This document shows positions 52,601-60,409 of a DNA stretch of 64,000 bases, piece by piece; the first letter of the stretch is position 1, and each line of letters begins with the position of its first letter. The notes beneath the pieces are model-generated. The model did not search any database, was not told the DNA's origin, and saw nothing but the letters and a program-made list of their open reading frames with translations. This DNA comes from JADJOM01 sp963817435 (GTDB taxonomy: Bacteria > Gemmatimonadota > Gemmatimonadetes > Gemmatimonadales > GWC2-71-9): positions 186,001 through 250,000 of the forward strand of contig CAWFNY010000001.1 in the NCBI GenBank assembly GCA_963817435.1, written 5' to 3'. The position numbers and the translations under genes were made by a program.

Positions 52601-54615
52601 TCGCGCTGAGCGAAGGCAAGGCGGACAGCTTCAACGTGGCGGTCGAGGCGAGCGCCGCCGATCAGCCCGCGGCCGTGGCGGGCGTCACCGTCACCGGCGG
52701 CGGCAAGGCGCTGGAGGTCGGCGAGACGGTGCAACTGCAGGCCGCACTCAGGGACGCGAAGGGCGCTGCCATCGGGGACCGGACGATCGTCTGGGCCACC
52801 AGCGATCCGCAGGTGGTGCTGGTTTCTTCGGCCGGACTGGTGAGTGCGGTCGGTCCCGGCGCCGCGACGGTCTCGGCCAGCAGCGAAGGGAAGAGCGCGG
52901 AGGCCCGGCTGTCGGTGAATGCGCCGAAACCGCAGCCCAAGCCGCCGGAACCGAAGCCGGTCGAGCCGCAGCCGGCGGCTGTCGTGGTGGCGAGCATCGC
53001 GATCACCCCGAGCACCCTCGCGCTGGTCACCGGCGCCGAGGCCCCGCTCGCGGCCGTCGTGCTGGACGAGAAGCGGCGCCCGCTGGGGGCGCGGGGGCTC
53101 ACCTGGAAGTCGAGTGACGACCGGATCGCCCGGGTCTCGAGCGACGGCCTGGTCAGCGCGGTAGGGAAGGGCAAGGCGACGATCACGGCCTCCTCCGGGG
53201 GCAAGACCGCGAGCGCGACGGTCACGGTGACGGAGGCGACGGTGGCGGTCGAGGCTGTCGTCCTGACTCCCGCGGCGAAGAGCCTCAAGGTGGGCGAGAC
53301 TTCCGCCTGGAGCGCGATCGCGCGCGACGGGAAGGGGAAGGATCTCGCCGACCGGAGCATTTTATGGACGTCGAGCGCGCCTCAGATCGCCAGCGTGAGC
53401 GCCCGGGGCGCGGTGACTGCGGTCGCCGCGGGCAGCGCCGACATCCGCGCTGAAGCCGAAGGCAAGAGCGCCAGCGAGCGAGTCACGGTGTTCGCGCCGC
53501 CGCCCCCTCCGGTCGCCTCCAATCCGAAGCCGAATCCGCCTCCGGTCGTGACGCCGGCGGCACCGGCGACGACACCGGCCACCGCGACCGGCAATGCCGC
53601 GCTGCTCCCCCGCCGCTCGGTCGAAGCGGGCGGCGCCTTCTCCTGCGGCATCGCCCAGAACGGTGCCGTCTGCTGGGGCGCCGGTGCCCAGGGGCTGACC
53701 GCCATCGAGGGAACGAGCGGCATCACCGATCTCACCATGGGCCGCGCGCACGCCTGCGGGCTGTTGTCTGGCGGCCGGGCGGTCTGCTGGGGCGACAACA
53801 AGCAGGGCCAGCTCGGCGATGGCACCGTGACCAGCACGACCAGCGCGGTGGCGGTGGCCGGCGGCCTGAGCTTCTCGGCGCTTTCCGCCGGCGGCGCACA
53901 TACCTGCGGCCTGTCAGGCGGCAAGGTCTACTGCTGGGGCAAGGGCAAGGAAGGGCAGCTCGGCGATGGGTCAGGCAGCGACCGACGGAAGCCGGTGGCG
54001 GTGAACAGCCACCAGTCCTTCGTCGCCCTGAGCGCGGGCGGCAGCCACACCTGCGCCCTGACCGCCGCCGGCAAGGCGTTCTGCTGGGGCGACGGGTTCT
54101 CCGGGCAGCTCGGCTTCGGCGGGCAGGAGCAGCAGGTCGAGCCGATCGACGTCTCCGGCAGCCAGATCTTCACCCGCATCGCCGCCGGCGGCAAGCATAC
54201 CTGCGGGCTCACCAACGCGGGCAAGGCCTATTGCTGGGGTTCGAACGAGAGCGGGCAGGTCGGGGACGGCTCGAAGGACGATCGCCCGACACCTCAAGCG
54301 GTCGGCACGCCGCTGACCTTCCGCGACATCAGCGCGGGCGGGAATCACAGTTGCGCGCTGACCTCGGCGGGAGAGGCCTACTGCTGGGGCGAGAACCGCG
54401 CGGGTCAGCTGGGCGATGGCTCACGCACCGATCGGCCGAAGCCGACCGCGGTGTCAGGCGGTGCTGGTTTCACTTCCCTATCCGCCGGCGACGGCTACAC
54501 CTGCGGAGTCGGCCGGAATGGCGAGCCCCTCTGCTGGGGCCGGAACGACAGGGGCCAGCTTGGCGATGGCGGTACCACGCCGCGGGCGAATCCGGGACCG
54601 GTCCGCGCAGACTGA
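49648..54615 (+). CDS. Giant zinc-ribbon Ser/Thr kinase with nine Ig-like (BIG2) domains and seven RCC1 repeats
   Basis: A 1655-residue protein. Zinc ribbon CARCGETVTPGARFCMKC (9-26). Pkn2-type kinase 66-330: loop GRGGMATVY, Lys95 in VAIKV, H188-R-D190, DFG at 208, GTPSYMSPEQ. Five BIG2-type Ig-like repeats (about 385-800), each with a VTA-G-ATIT pattern. Pro-rich linker, one membrane helix (LVGGLVGVAVIAGIAFAVL, about 877-896). Four more BIG2 repeats (about 915-1280). Then seven RCC1 blades (1325-1655), each with Cys residues in HTCGL and YCWG positions, suggesting disulfides outside the cytoplasm. Predicted role: sensing an outside ligand through RCC1 and signalling to phosphorylated targets. 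Five Ig-like domains on the kinase side of the membrane is unexpected. Confidence 0.9.
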   Translation: MTAPTRPTCARCGETVTPGARFCMKCGSDVSGEQGSVATAMMPAAQEKDASDQILELLRTATIGEYEIHRELGRGGMATVYLAHDIALDRKVAIKVMSPALLLMGDGMSERFKREARTAANLSHPHIIPIYTVKSAGKTLFFVMKFIAGRSLEAIIKDLGPMPIPMAKAILQQVGNALGYAHRHGIVHRDVKPANIMIDEEGWSVVTDFGIAKVAENRALTMTGIAVGTPSYMSPEQCAAKDITGKSDQYSLGVVAYEMLTGKQPFEGDSAMSIMFAHFHEQPKPVIDARADCPPELAAAVMRMLEKAPDKRFPSMEEATVALGGLTLAHDDPIRLRLIELAKKGGTREILKQVPPPPTSPVPPAKTRAVVEAATTPIPAPRVIGISVAPGRSDLHVGDGMQLTATPRSAGGTAAAGKVEWSSSDAAIATVSPTGMVTAIAPGAATITASCEGVSGAAQVTVTPVPVAVVLVEPVDPVVAEGETMQLRATLRDAHGATLHGREISWKALPAGVASVSAAGLVTAIHEGVVEVVATSEGISGNSRIAVTVAPVANVAITPASPSVQSGEALTLEATLTDRHGKKLAGREIRWRSSSEPIATVSNRGVVTGHAEGTAEIIAVSEEKQAAAQVRVTAAPVTSVTIIEPKPLIAGDTLQLQAVLKDARGTVLTGRTVKWTSSSPGLATVTRDGHLTGMAPGSAKITAESEGKSWTITVTVLPVPAASIAIEGKTDPILIGASATLSAVVRDEKGRVLPGRDVSWSSSVAKVATVSGAGVVTARAAGDTVITATVEGRKAEVRMSVAAPAPAPAPKPELSEAATGVVARDEIVPPPAVPPRVAVAEAKTEVIQPPREPAPVTQPEVVERAPAPAASSGGLGKLVGGLVGVAVIAGIAFAVLHKRGTGSDDVPPPPALPLAATAVSAVEIVGNEATLGVGRTEQFAARLTDASGAELSGRSVTWSSTDPGVAEVSPIGAVTARKAGTATIVALSEGKADSFNVAVEASAADQPAAVAGVTVTGGGKALEVGETVQLQAALRDAKGAAIGDRTIVWATSDPQVVLVSSAGLVSAVGPGAATVSASSEGKSAEARLSVNAPKPQPKPPEPKPVEPQPAAVVVASIAITPSTLALVTGAEAPLAAVVLDEKRRPLGARGLTWKSSDDRIARVSSDGLVSAVGKGKATITASSGGKTASATVTVTEATVAVEAVVLTPAAKSLKVGETSAWSAIARDGKGKDLADRSILWTSSAPQIASVSARGAVTAVAAGSADIRAEAEGKSASERVTVFAPPPPPVASNPKPNPPPVVTPAAPATTPATATGNAALLPRRSVEAGGAFSCGIAQNGAVCWGAGAQGLTAIEGTSGITDLTMGRAHACGLLSGGRAVCWGDNKQGQLGDGTVTSTTSAVAVAGGLSFSALSAGGAHTCGLSGGKVYCWGKGKEGQLGDGSGSDRRKPVAVNSHQSFVALSAGGSHTCALTAAGKAFCWGDGFSGQLGFGGQEQQVEPIDVSGSQIFTRIAAGGKHTCGLTNAGKAYCWGSNESGQVGDGSKDDRPTPQAVGTPLTFRDISAGGNHSCALTSAGEAYCWGENRAGQLGDGSRTDRPKPTAVSGGAGFTSLSAGDGYTCGVGRNGEPLCWGRNDRGQLGDGGTTPRANPGPVRAD

Positions 54616-54639
54616 TCCGTGGAGCGCGGTCGGCAAGAG

Positions 54640-54680
54640 AAAAGCGGGGCGGGTCGTATCGACCCGCCCCGCTCCTGTTC
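54640..54680. terminator. Strong bidirectional terminator after kinase gene
   Basis: Perfect 13-bp stem GCGGGGCGGGTCG / CGACCCGCCCCGC with loop TAT at 54644-54672. Forward side continues TCCTGTTC; on the reverse strand it is followed by TTTTCTC. It separates the kinase gene from the reverse-strand barrel remnant. Confidence 0.85.
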
Positions 54681-54696
54681 GGCCTGCCCGCCTGAC

Positions 54697-55342
54697 TCAG
54701 TGGCTCAGCGAGATCGGGATGCCGAGCGAAACCAGAATGTCGGACTGAAACTTGGAGTTGGTCCCGCCGCCGTTGAACGAATAGAGATAGCTTTCTCCCG
54801 TGAAGTTGACGCGGAAGCGGGGAGTGACGTTCGCGCGGAAGCCGAATCCGATGACGCCACCGAAGTCAGTCACGTCGCTGCTCTTTGAGCCCTTCCATGC
54901 ATCACCGCCACGTTGATGATCCGCAGGGCCAAGCAGGAGGAATAGAGTTGCTCCGTCGCGGAGAGATGACGGCGCTGAGCGCTGCCGAACATGATGTTGC
55001 CATTCTGCGACAGGCCGCCGTCGATGCCCGGCGCGAATCCCGTTCTTCTCAGTGACGCTCACACCGCTCGGGGCGTAGGCGAACTCTCCTTCGACTGGCA
55101 AGCCGCCCACCGACCGGGATCGTGAGGCGGCGCCCGCGGCAAACGCATTCTTCTGGTCCAGGTAAAGAGCGCGTTGCCCGCTGCCGTGCGAGCCAGTGGC
55201 GAGATGGCGTAAGTGGTAGTAGCTGGCCGCAAACGGGGTAAACTCCGTGCGCAGCTGCGCGGCGAGCAGTGACGGCAGCGGCGAGCGCGGCCGCGGCGAC
55301 GGCCAGCGTCAGGCGCTGGCGGACGGACGACGTGATGAGCAC
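54697..55342 (-). pseudogene. Broken outer-membrane beta-barrel protein
   Basis: Pieces of one protein lie in three frames. From 55342: MLITSSVRQRLTLAVAAAAL (signal peptide). Then a second frame with QLRTEFTPFAASYYHLRHLA and EFAYAPSGVSVTEKNG, a third with GGLSQNGNIMFGSAQRRHLS, and finally FGGVIGFGFRANVTPRFRVN and FQSDILVSLGIPISL to 54697. Together they read like a small Gemmatimonadota-style barrel of about 210 residues. At least three indels are needed. This gene is far more damaged than others in the window, so decay is more likely here than simple sequencing error. Confidence 0.6.
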
Positions 55343-55535
55343 ACGACCCCCTTGGAGAGAGCTGGTGGTGGACGACGCATCAGGGCTTCTGGAATGGCTG
55401 CACTATGATGTGAGGCGCGGGGACTGTCAACCCGCCTGAGGCAGCGGGCAAGCGGGACGCGGGGATGCTCCTCATCCCTCTTCCCTCTTCCCTCTTCCCT
55501 TTTCCATCCTCCTTTCCTCCCCTCTACATTTCGCC
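55343..55535. other. Intergenic region with polypyrimidine tract before hemW
   Basis: Holds a pyrimidine-rich run at about 55473-55527 including three CCCTCTT units. No Shine-Dalgarno site is visible before the hemW GTG, and no clear promoter. Confidence 0.5.
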
Positions 55536-56648
55536 GTGCACCTCTATCTCCACGTCCCCTTCTGCGCCCGGCGTTGCTCCTACTGCGATTTCGCCATCGC
55601 CGTCCGGCGCGACACGCCCTCGGCCGAATACGCCGACCGGGTGCTCGCGGAATGGCGGCTGTGGCGCGGGCATCCGCGATGGGCCGAGGCACGGGAGATC
55701 GCGACGGTCTACTTCGGGGGAGGCACTCCCTCGCGGCTGGAGCCGGGTGCGCTCGCCCGGATCATCGATGACATCAGCGCCGACCTGCCGATCATGCCGG
55801 GGGCCGAGGTCACCCTCGAAGCCAATCCCGAGGATGTGACCCCGGAGCGGGCACGCGCGTGGTATCGGGCCGGCATCAACCGGGTGTCCCTCGGGGTCCA
55901 ATCCTTCGATGCTGCCGTACTCGGCTGGATGCACCGGACCCACACCGCCGCGCAGGTACCGGAGGCGGTCGCGATCCTCAGGGATGCGGGCCTCACCAAT
56001 CTTTCCCTCGACCTGATCTACGCGCTGCCGCCGAGCCTCGAGCGCGAGTGGGCCGCCGATCTGGAGCGGGTCCTCGCGCTGCATCCTCCGCACCTCTCGC
56101 TCTACGGCCTCACGGTGGAGGCCCACACGCCCCTCGGGCGCTGGGTGGATCGGGGAACGGCGAACCCCGCGGGGGAGGAGCGGTACGCGCAGGAGTTCCT
56201 GCTCGCCCACCACACGCTGAGCGCCGCGGGCTACCGGCACTACGAGGTCTCCAACTACGGATTGCCGGGCCAGGAGGCCCGGCACAACAGCGCTTACTGG
56301 CGCCGGGCGCCCTACCTCGGGCTGGGTCCCTCTGCCCACAGCGCTACGGGGGACCTGCGCTGGTGGAATCTGCGCGACTGGGCCGCCTGGAGCCGCGCCA
56401 TCGACGCGGGCGGGCCGGCGGTCGCCGGGGAGGAACAGCTCGCCCCGTCGAGCCAGCGACTCGAGGATCTCTATCTGGGCCTTCGCACCGACAGCGGAAT
56501 CGCGATCGGGGCGGTGCCGGCTGCGATCCGCGCCGCCTGGCAGAGCGCCGGATGGGCGGTGGAAACTAGGGGTCGGCTCCGGCTGACGGCGGAAGGCTGG
56601 CTCCGGCTGGACAGCCTGGTGGCCCAGGCCTGTGGCGGCCGCGATTGA
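55536..56648 (+). CDS. hemW: HemW-like radical SAM protein
   Basis: Radical SAM protein, heme chaperone of the HemW group, once annotated as oxygen-independent coproporphyrinogen oxidase; 370 residues. GTG start at 55536 gives HLYLHVPFCARRCSYCDFAI with the 4Fe-4S CxxxCxxC motif; then YFGGGTPSRLEPGAL, LEANPEDVTPERARAW, NRVSLGVQSFD and a C-terminal HemN-type domain (YEVSNYGLPGQEARHNSAYW). The extra N-terminal Cys of true coproporphyrinogen oxidases is absent. The last residues GGRD and the stop come from the dispersed repeat at 56629. First of a run with hrcA, dnaJ, prmA, rsmE and HIT. Confidence 0.92.
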   Translation: MHLYLHVPFCARRCSYCDFAIAVRRDTPSAEYADRVLAEWRLWRGHPRWAEAREIATVYFGGGTPSRLEPGALARIIDDISADLPIMPGAEVTLEANPEDVTPERARAWYRAGINRVSLGVQSFDAAVLGWMHRTHTAAQVPEAVAILRDAGLTNLSLDLIYALPPSLEREWAADLERVLALHPPHLSLYGLTVEAHTPLGRWVDRGTANPAGEERYAQEFLLAHHTLSAAGYRHYEVSNYGLPGQEARHNSAYWRRAPYLGLGPSAHSATGDLRWWNLRDWAAWSRAIDAGGPAVAGEEQLAPSSQRLEDLYLGLRTDSGIAIGAVPAAIRAAWQSAGWAVETRGRLRLTAEGWLRLDSLVAQACGGRD

Positions 56649-56654
56649 TCGCGG
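56629..56654. repeat. Second copy of GTGGCGGCCGCGAT repeat at hemW 3' end
   Basis: Matches 5989-6014 in 24 of 26 positions, including the CCTG leader. The hemW stop TGA is inside it, and it encodes the terminal GGRD, as the related arm does for the GT4 gene ending at 6024. Confidence 0.75.
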
Positions 56655-56710
56655 TTCCCTCCGGACTTTCCTTTAGCCTCAACCCCCGATCCCTGCTAGA
56701 TTTCTTCCCC

Positions 56711-57745
56711 ATGTCCCTCGAAGGCCTGACCGACCGGGAGTTCCGCGTTCTTGAAGCGGTGATCCAGGTCTATATCGAGACCGCCGAGCCGGCCGGAAGC
56801 CAGACCGTCGTCCAGCGGTTTCCGCTCGGCGTCTCCTCCGCCACCATCCGCAACACGATGAGTGAGCTGGAGGAGAAGGGCTTCCTGTATCATCCGCACA
56901 CCTCCGCCGGGCGTATTCCGACCGACCGCGCCTACCGCTGGTACGTCGACAATCTCATCCGCCTGTCGCCGCCCAGCAGCGAAGACCAGCGAATGCTGAA
57001 GGCGGAACTGGTCCCGTCCCGCAGCGCGATGGAAGAAATCCTGCGTCGCGCCGCCCAGGTGCTCGGCGTGCTGACGCAGGAGCTGGGCGTCGCGGTGGCG
57101 CCGGCCTTCGATCGGGTGGTGCTCGACAAGCTGGACCTGGTCGCCGTCTCCTCGGAGCGGCTGCTGCTGGTGTTCCACCTGAAGAGCGGCGCGGTGCGCA
57201 CCATCTTCGTGCAGGTCGCGGGACAGATGCCGGCAGAGGTCGTGCACCGGGTCGCCCAGACGCTGAACGACCGGCTGGGCGGATTGACGCTCATGGAGAT
57301 CCGCACCACCCTCGCCGAACGGCTGCGCGACGCCGACTCCTCGGCGGGCGAGCGGGAGCTGCTCAACATCTTCATCGAGGAGGGCGAGGAGATCTTCGGA
57401 CTCCCCTCCGGTCCGGAGGCGGTGGTGCTGGGGAGCGCGCAGATGCTCGCGGGCCAGCCGGAGTTCGCCTCGAGTGGCCGGATCCGCGACCTGCTCGAGC
57501 TGACCGAGCGGCGGGATCTCCTGCAGCAGGCGCTGTCGGCCCGCCGGTCGACCGGTCTCACCATTACCATCGGCGGCGAGAACAGCGACAGCCGACTCGC
57601 CGGCTTCACGCTGGTCACGTCGTCCTACCGCTCCGGAGACCTGAGCGGCGTCATCGGCGTGATCGGCCCCACGCGCATGCCCTACGATAAAATCGTCGGC
57701 CTGGTGGATCACACCAGCCGGCTGGTGGAAGGACTGATGGAGTGA
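56711..57745 (+). CDS. hrcA: Heat-inducible transcription repressor HrcA
   Basis: Repressor of chaperone operons that binds CIRCE palindromes and needs GroEL for folding; 344 residues. Start MSLEGLTDREFRVLEAVIQV, winged helix with QRFPLGVSSATIRNTMSELE and GFLYHPHTSAGRIPTDRAYR, the family signature. The C-terminal domain has SGRIRDLLELTERRDLL and LAGFTLVTSSYRSGDLSGVIGVIGPTRMPYDKIV. ATG at 56711 chosen over 56645 because the family begins here. No CIRCE site is seen upstream, so its targets are probably elsewhere. GTGA overlap with dnaJ. Confidence 0.95.
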   Translation: MSLEGLTDREFRVLEAVIQVYIETAEPAGSQTVVQRFPLGVSSATIRNTMSELEEKGFLYHPHTSAGRIPTDRAYRWYVDNLIRLSPPSSEDQRMLKAELVPSRSAMEEILRRAAQVLGVLTQELGVAVAPAFDRVVLDKLDLVAVSSERLLLVFHLKSGAVRTIFVQVAGQMPAEVVHRVAQTLNDRLGGLTLMEIRTTLAERLRDADSSAGERELLNIFIEEGEEIFGLPSGPEAVVLGSAQMLAGQPEFASSGRIRDLLELTERRDLLQQALSARRSTGLTITIGGENSDSRLAGFTLVTSSYRSGDLSGVIGVIGPTRMPYDKIVGLVDHTSRLVEGLME

Positions 57746-58869
57746 GCGAATACTACGACCTGCTCGGCGTCGCGAAGGACGCCTCCGAGGCCGACATCAA
57801 GAAGGCCTACCGGAAGATGGCGATGGAGCTGCACCCGGACCGCAATCGGTCCGACGACGCGGAGGAGCGATTCAAGGAGGTCACAGAGGCGTACGAGGTC
57901 CTCAAGGATCCGGACAAGCGGGCCCGCTACGATCGGTATGGGAAGGCGGGGCTGGGCGGCAATGCCGGGTCGCAGGGCTATGGCGGGTTCCACCACGTGG
58001 ATCTGTCCGAGGCGCTCAACATCTTCATGCGCGACTTCGGCGGGTTTGAGGGGATGTTCGGCCAGGGGCAGCGGCACGAGGCGCGCCGGGGCCAGGACAT
58101 CCGGGTGTCGGTGAAGATCTCGCTGGCGGAGGTCGCCACCGGCGCCAAGCGGACCATCAAGCTGAAGACCCTTGACCGGTGCGATACCTGCGAAGGCACC
58201 GGCGCGAAGAAGGGCACCCGGCCGACCGCCTGCACGACCTGCAGCGGCACCGGGGAAGTGCGCCGGGCGGCGCGCAGCATGTTCGGCCAGTTCGTGCAGG
58301 TGAGCCCCTGTCCGACCTGCTCCGGCGAAGGCGTGGTCATCGCGAAACCGTGCGAGGACTGCCGCGGGGAGGGCCGGGTGCGCGCCGACAAGACGGTGCA
58401 GGTCGAGATCCCCGCCGGCGTCTCGGAGAACAACTACCTCACGCTCCGCGGTCAGGGCGCGGTGGGGCCGCGCAATTCGCCGCCCGGCGACCTGCTCGTC
58501 ATGATCGAGGTCAAGGGCGACGAACGCTTCGAGCGCGATGGCGACGACCTGGTGATGGATCTGCCGCTTTCGTTCTCGCAGGCGGCGCTCGGGCTGGCGT
58601 TCACGGTTCCCACGCCGCACGGTGACGAACGCATCACCGTACCGCCGGGCACCCAGGCGGGCACCGTCCTGAAGCTGAAGGGCAAGGGATTGCCGCGGCT
58701 GGGCCAGGGGGGACGGGGTGATCTGCTGATCCGGGCCCATGTCTGGACGCCGGAGTCCCTGAGCGACGAACAGATCCGGCTCTTCAAGGAACTGGCCAAA
58801 GTGGAGGGCGATCCGCCCAAGCGGGCCGCCGGATTCTGGGCCAAGATCAAGGAAGCGCTGGGGGCATGA
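57742..58869 (+). CDS. dnaJ: Chaperone DnaJ
   Basis: Hsp40 co-chaperone stimulating DnaK, 375 residues. J-domain with HPD in MELHPDRNR (about residue 33), Gly/Phe region, four zinc CxxCxGxG motifs (CDTCEGTG, CTTCSGTG, CPTCSGEG, CEDCRGEG), then the C-terminal substrate domains (PAGVSENNYLTLRGQG; GLAFTVPTPHGD). The GTG start overlaps the hrcA stop by 4 bases and its own stop overlaps the prmA start by 4 bases. dnaK and grpE are not in the window. Confidence 0.96.
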   Translation: MSEYYDLLGVAKDASEADIKKAYRKMAMELHPDRNRSDDAEERFKEVTEAYEVLKDPDKRARYDRYGKAGLGGNAGSQGYGGFHHVDLSEALNIFMRDFGGFEGMFGQGQRHEARRGQDIRVSVKISLAEVATGAKRTIKLKTLDRCDTCEGTGAKKGTRPTACTTCSGTGEVRRAARSMFGQFVQVSPCPTCSGEGVVIAKPCEDCRGEGRVRADKTVQVEIPAGVSENNYLTLRGQGAVGPRNSPPGDLLVMIEVKGDERFERDGDDLVMDLPLSFSQAALGLAFTVPTPHGDERITVPPGTQAGTVLKLKGKGLPRLGQGGRGDLLIRAHVWTPESLSDEQIRLFKELAKVEGDPPKRAAGFWAKIKEALGA

Positions 58870-59699
58870 CCTGGTACGCCATTGAAGTGCGTTCCGACAT
58901 CGCCCGCCACGAGGCCATCGCCGCCTGGCTGGTCGGCCGGACCGGTCATGCCGTGGAGGAACGCGCCGACGGGACGATCGTCTCGTTCGCGCTCAATCTT
59001 CCCTCCGCCGAAGCGCTGGCGCGGGACCTGAGCGCCGCTCACGGGCCCGGCATCGAGACCACCCACACGCTGCTGCCCGAGGTCGACTGGGGCACGGCCT
59101 GGCGCGCCGGACTCGGCGTACGTCACGTGGGTACGGTCTCGATCGTGCCGTCGTGGATCGACCACGTCCCCGGTCCCGAAGAGGCGATCGTCACCCTCGA
59201 CCCCGAGATGGCCTTCGGGAGTGGCGAGCACGGTTCGACCCGCGCGGCGCTGCTGCTCCTGCAGCGGCACCTCCGGCCCGGGCGGCTGATGCTCGACCTC
59301 GGCAGCGGCAGCGGGATCCTCAGCATCGCCGGCGCGCGGCTCGGTGCCTCGCGGGCGATCGGCGTGGAGGTGGATGACGAATCCCTGCCGGTCGCCGAGC
59401 GGAACGCGGAGCGCAATGGCGTGGCCGACAGGGTCACGTTCATTCAGGGCGACGCCGCCGTCGTCGCCCCGCTGCTCGGGCCCGCGCAGATCGTGGTCTC
59501 CAATATCCTCCGCCTCGTGAACATCGCGCTGCTGCCGGAGATCCACGCCGCCCTCAGTCCCGATGGGGTGGCCATCTTCTCCGGCATGGAACAGGGCGAA
59601 GCCGTGCTCTTCCGCCCCGCGCTCGAGGAGCATGGCTTCCGCATCATCGACGAGCAGCTCGATGAAGGCTGGTGGGCGGTGGCCGCGGTCCGCGCGTGA
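58866..59699 (+). CDS. prmA: Ribosomal protein L11 methyltransferase
   Basis: SAM-dependent methyltransferase that trimethylates ribosomal protein L11, 277 residues. N-terminal L11-recognition domain (MTWYAIEVRSDIARHEAIAA), then Rossmann core with AFGSGEHGSTRAALLLL, LDLGSGSGILSIAGARLG and IVVSNILRLVNIALLPE, where the usual NPPY-like motif of PrmA (NIL) is kept. Starts in a 4-base overlap with dnaJ and ends in a GTGA overlap with rsmE. Confidence 0.92.
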   Translation: MTWYAIEVRSDIARHEAIAAWLVGRTGHAVEERADGTIVSFALNLPSAEALARDLSAAHGPGIETTHTLLPEVDWGTAWRAGLGVRHVGTVSIVPSWIDHVPGPEEAIVTLDPEMAFGSGEHGSTRAALLLLQRHLRPGRLMLDLGSGSGILSIAGARLGASRAIGVEVDDESLPVAERNAERNGVADRVTFIQGDAAVVAPLLGPAQIVVSNILRLVNIALLPEIHAALSPDGVAIFSGMEQGEAVLFRPALEEHGFRIIDEQLDEGWWAVAAVRA

Positions 59700-60409
59700 T
59701 CACGCTCCTCGCGCGGGCGGGGACTCTCGCCGCGGGGATGGCCGTCGACCTCGATTCCGACGAAGAACATCATCTCGCCGTCCGCAGGGTCACTGCCGGT
59801 GAGCGCATCCGCCTCCTCGATGGCGCGGGCCGGCGGGGGGAAGGCTCACTCGTGATGGAGGGCAAACGTCCGCGGGTGGTGGTGGAATCGGTCGCCGAGG
59901 AGGGGCCGCCGGTTCCGCTCATTCTCGCGGTCGGTGCCGGCGACCGGGAGCGGTTCCTGCTGCTGGTGGAGCAGGCGGCGCAGCTCGGCGCGACCCTGAT
60001 CGTCCCACTGGAGACCGCCCGCGCCGGCAGTGTGGCGACGAAGCTGCGTGAAGGCCATCTTGAACGGGCACGCCGCCGGGCGCTGGAGGCGATCAAGCAG
60101 TGCGGCAGCGCCTGGGCCCCCACGATCGCTGAACCGGCGACACCCGGAGAGTTCCTCCAGCGGCCGGGCGCCGGCCGACGCTGGCTGGCCGACGCGGAGG
60201 GTGCGACGCCTGACACGCTGGGCGCCACCGAGCCGCTGACCGTGGCGGTGGGACCGGAGGGCGGCTTCACCGCCACCGAGCGGGCGGCTTTCCTGGAAGC
60301 GGATTTCGTGCCGGTGCGGCTGGGCCCGCATCTGCTCCGGTTCGAAACGGCGGCGCTGGCCGCCCTGGCTATCGCTTGGCGGGCACGGGAGCAAGACCGG
60401 CATGGCTGA
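59696..60409 (+). CDS. rsmE: 16S rRNA m3U1498 methyltransferase RsmE
   Basis: SPOUT-fold methyltransferase for U1498 of 16S rRNA, 237 residues. N-terminal PUA-like part (HHLAVRRVTAGERIRLLDGAG), then ERFLLLVEQAAQLGATLIVPL, ERARRRALEAIKQCGSAWAP and the knot motif LTVAVGPEGGFTATERAAF, LGPHLLRFETAALAALAI. GTG start at 59696 overlaps the prmA stop; it ends overlapping the HIT gene by 8 bases. Confidence 0.93.
   Translation: MITLLARAGTLAAGMAVDLDSDEEHHLAVRRVTAGERIRLLDGAGRRGEGSLVMEGKRPRVVVESVAEEGPPVPLILAVGAGDRERFLLLVEQAAQLGATLIVPLETARAGSVATKLREGHLERARRRALEAIKQCGSAWAPTIAEPATPGEFLQRPGAGRRWLADAEGATPDTLGATEPLTVAVGPEGGFTATERAAFLEADFVPVRLGPHLLRFETAALAALAIAWRAREQDRHG

Noticed and set aside
55343..56710. 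CIRCE element controlling hrcA
   Set aside because: No TTAGCACTC/GAGTGCTAA pair with 9-base spacing found upstream of hemW or hrcA.
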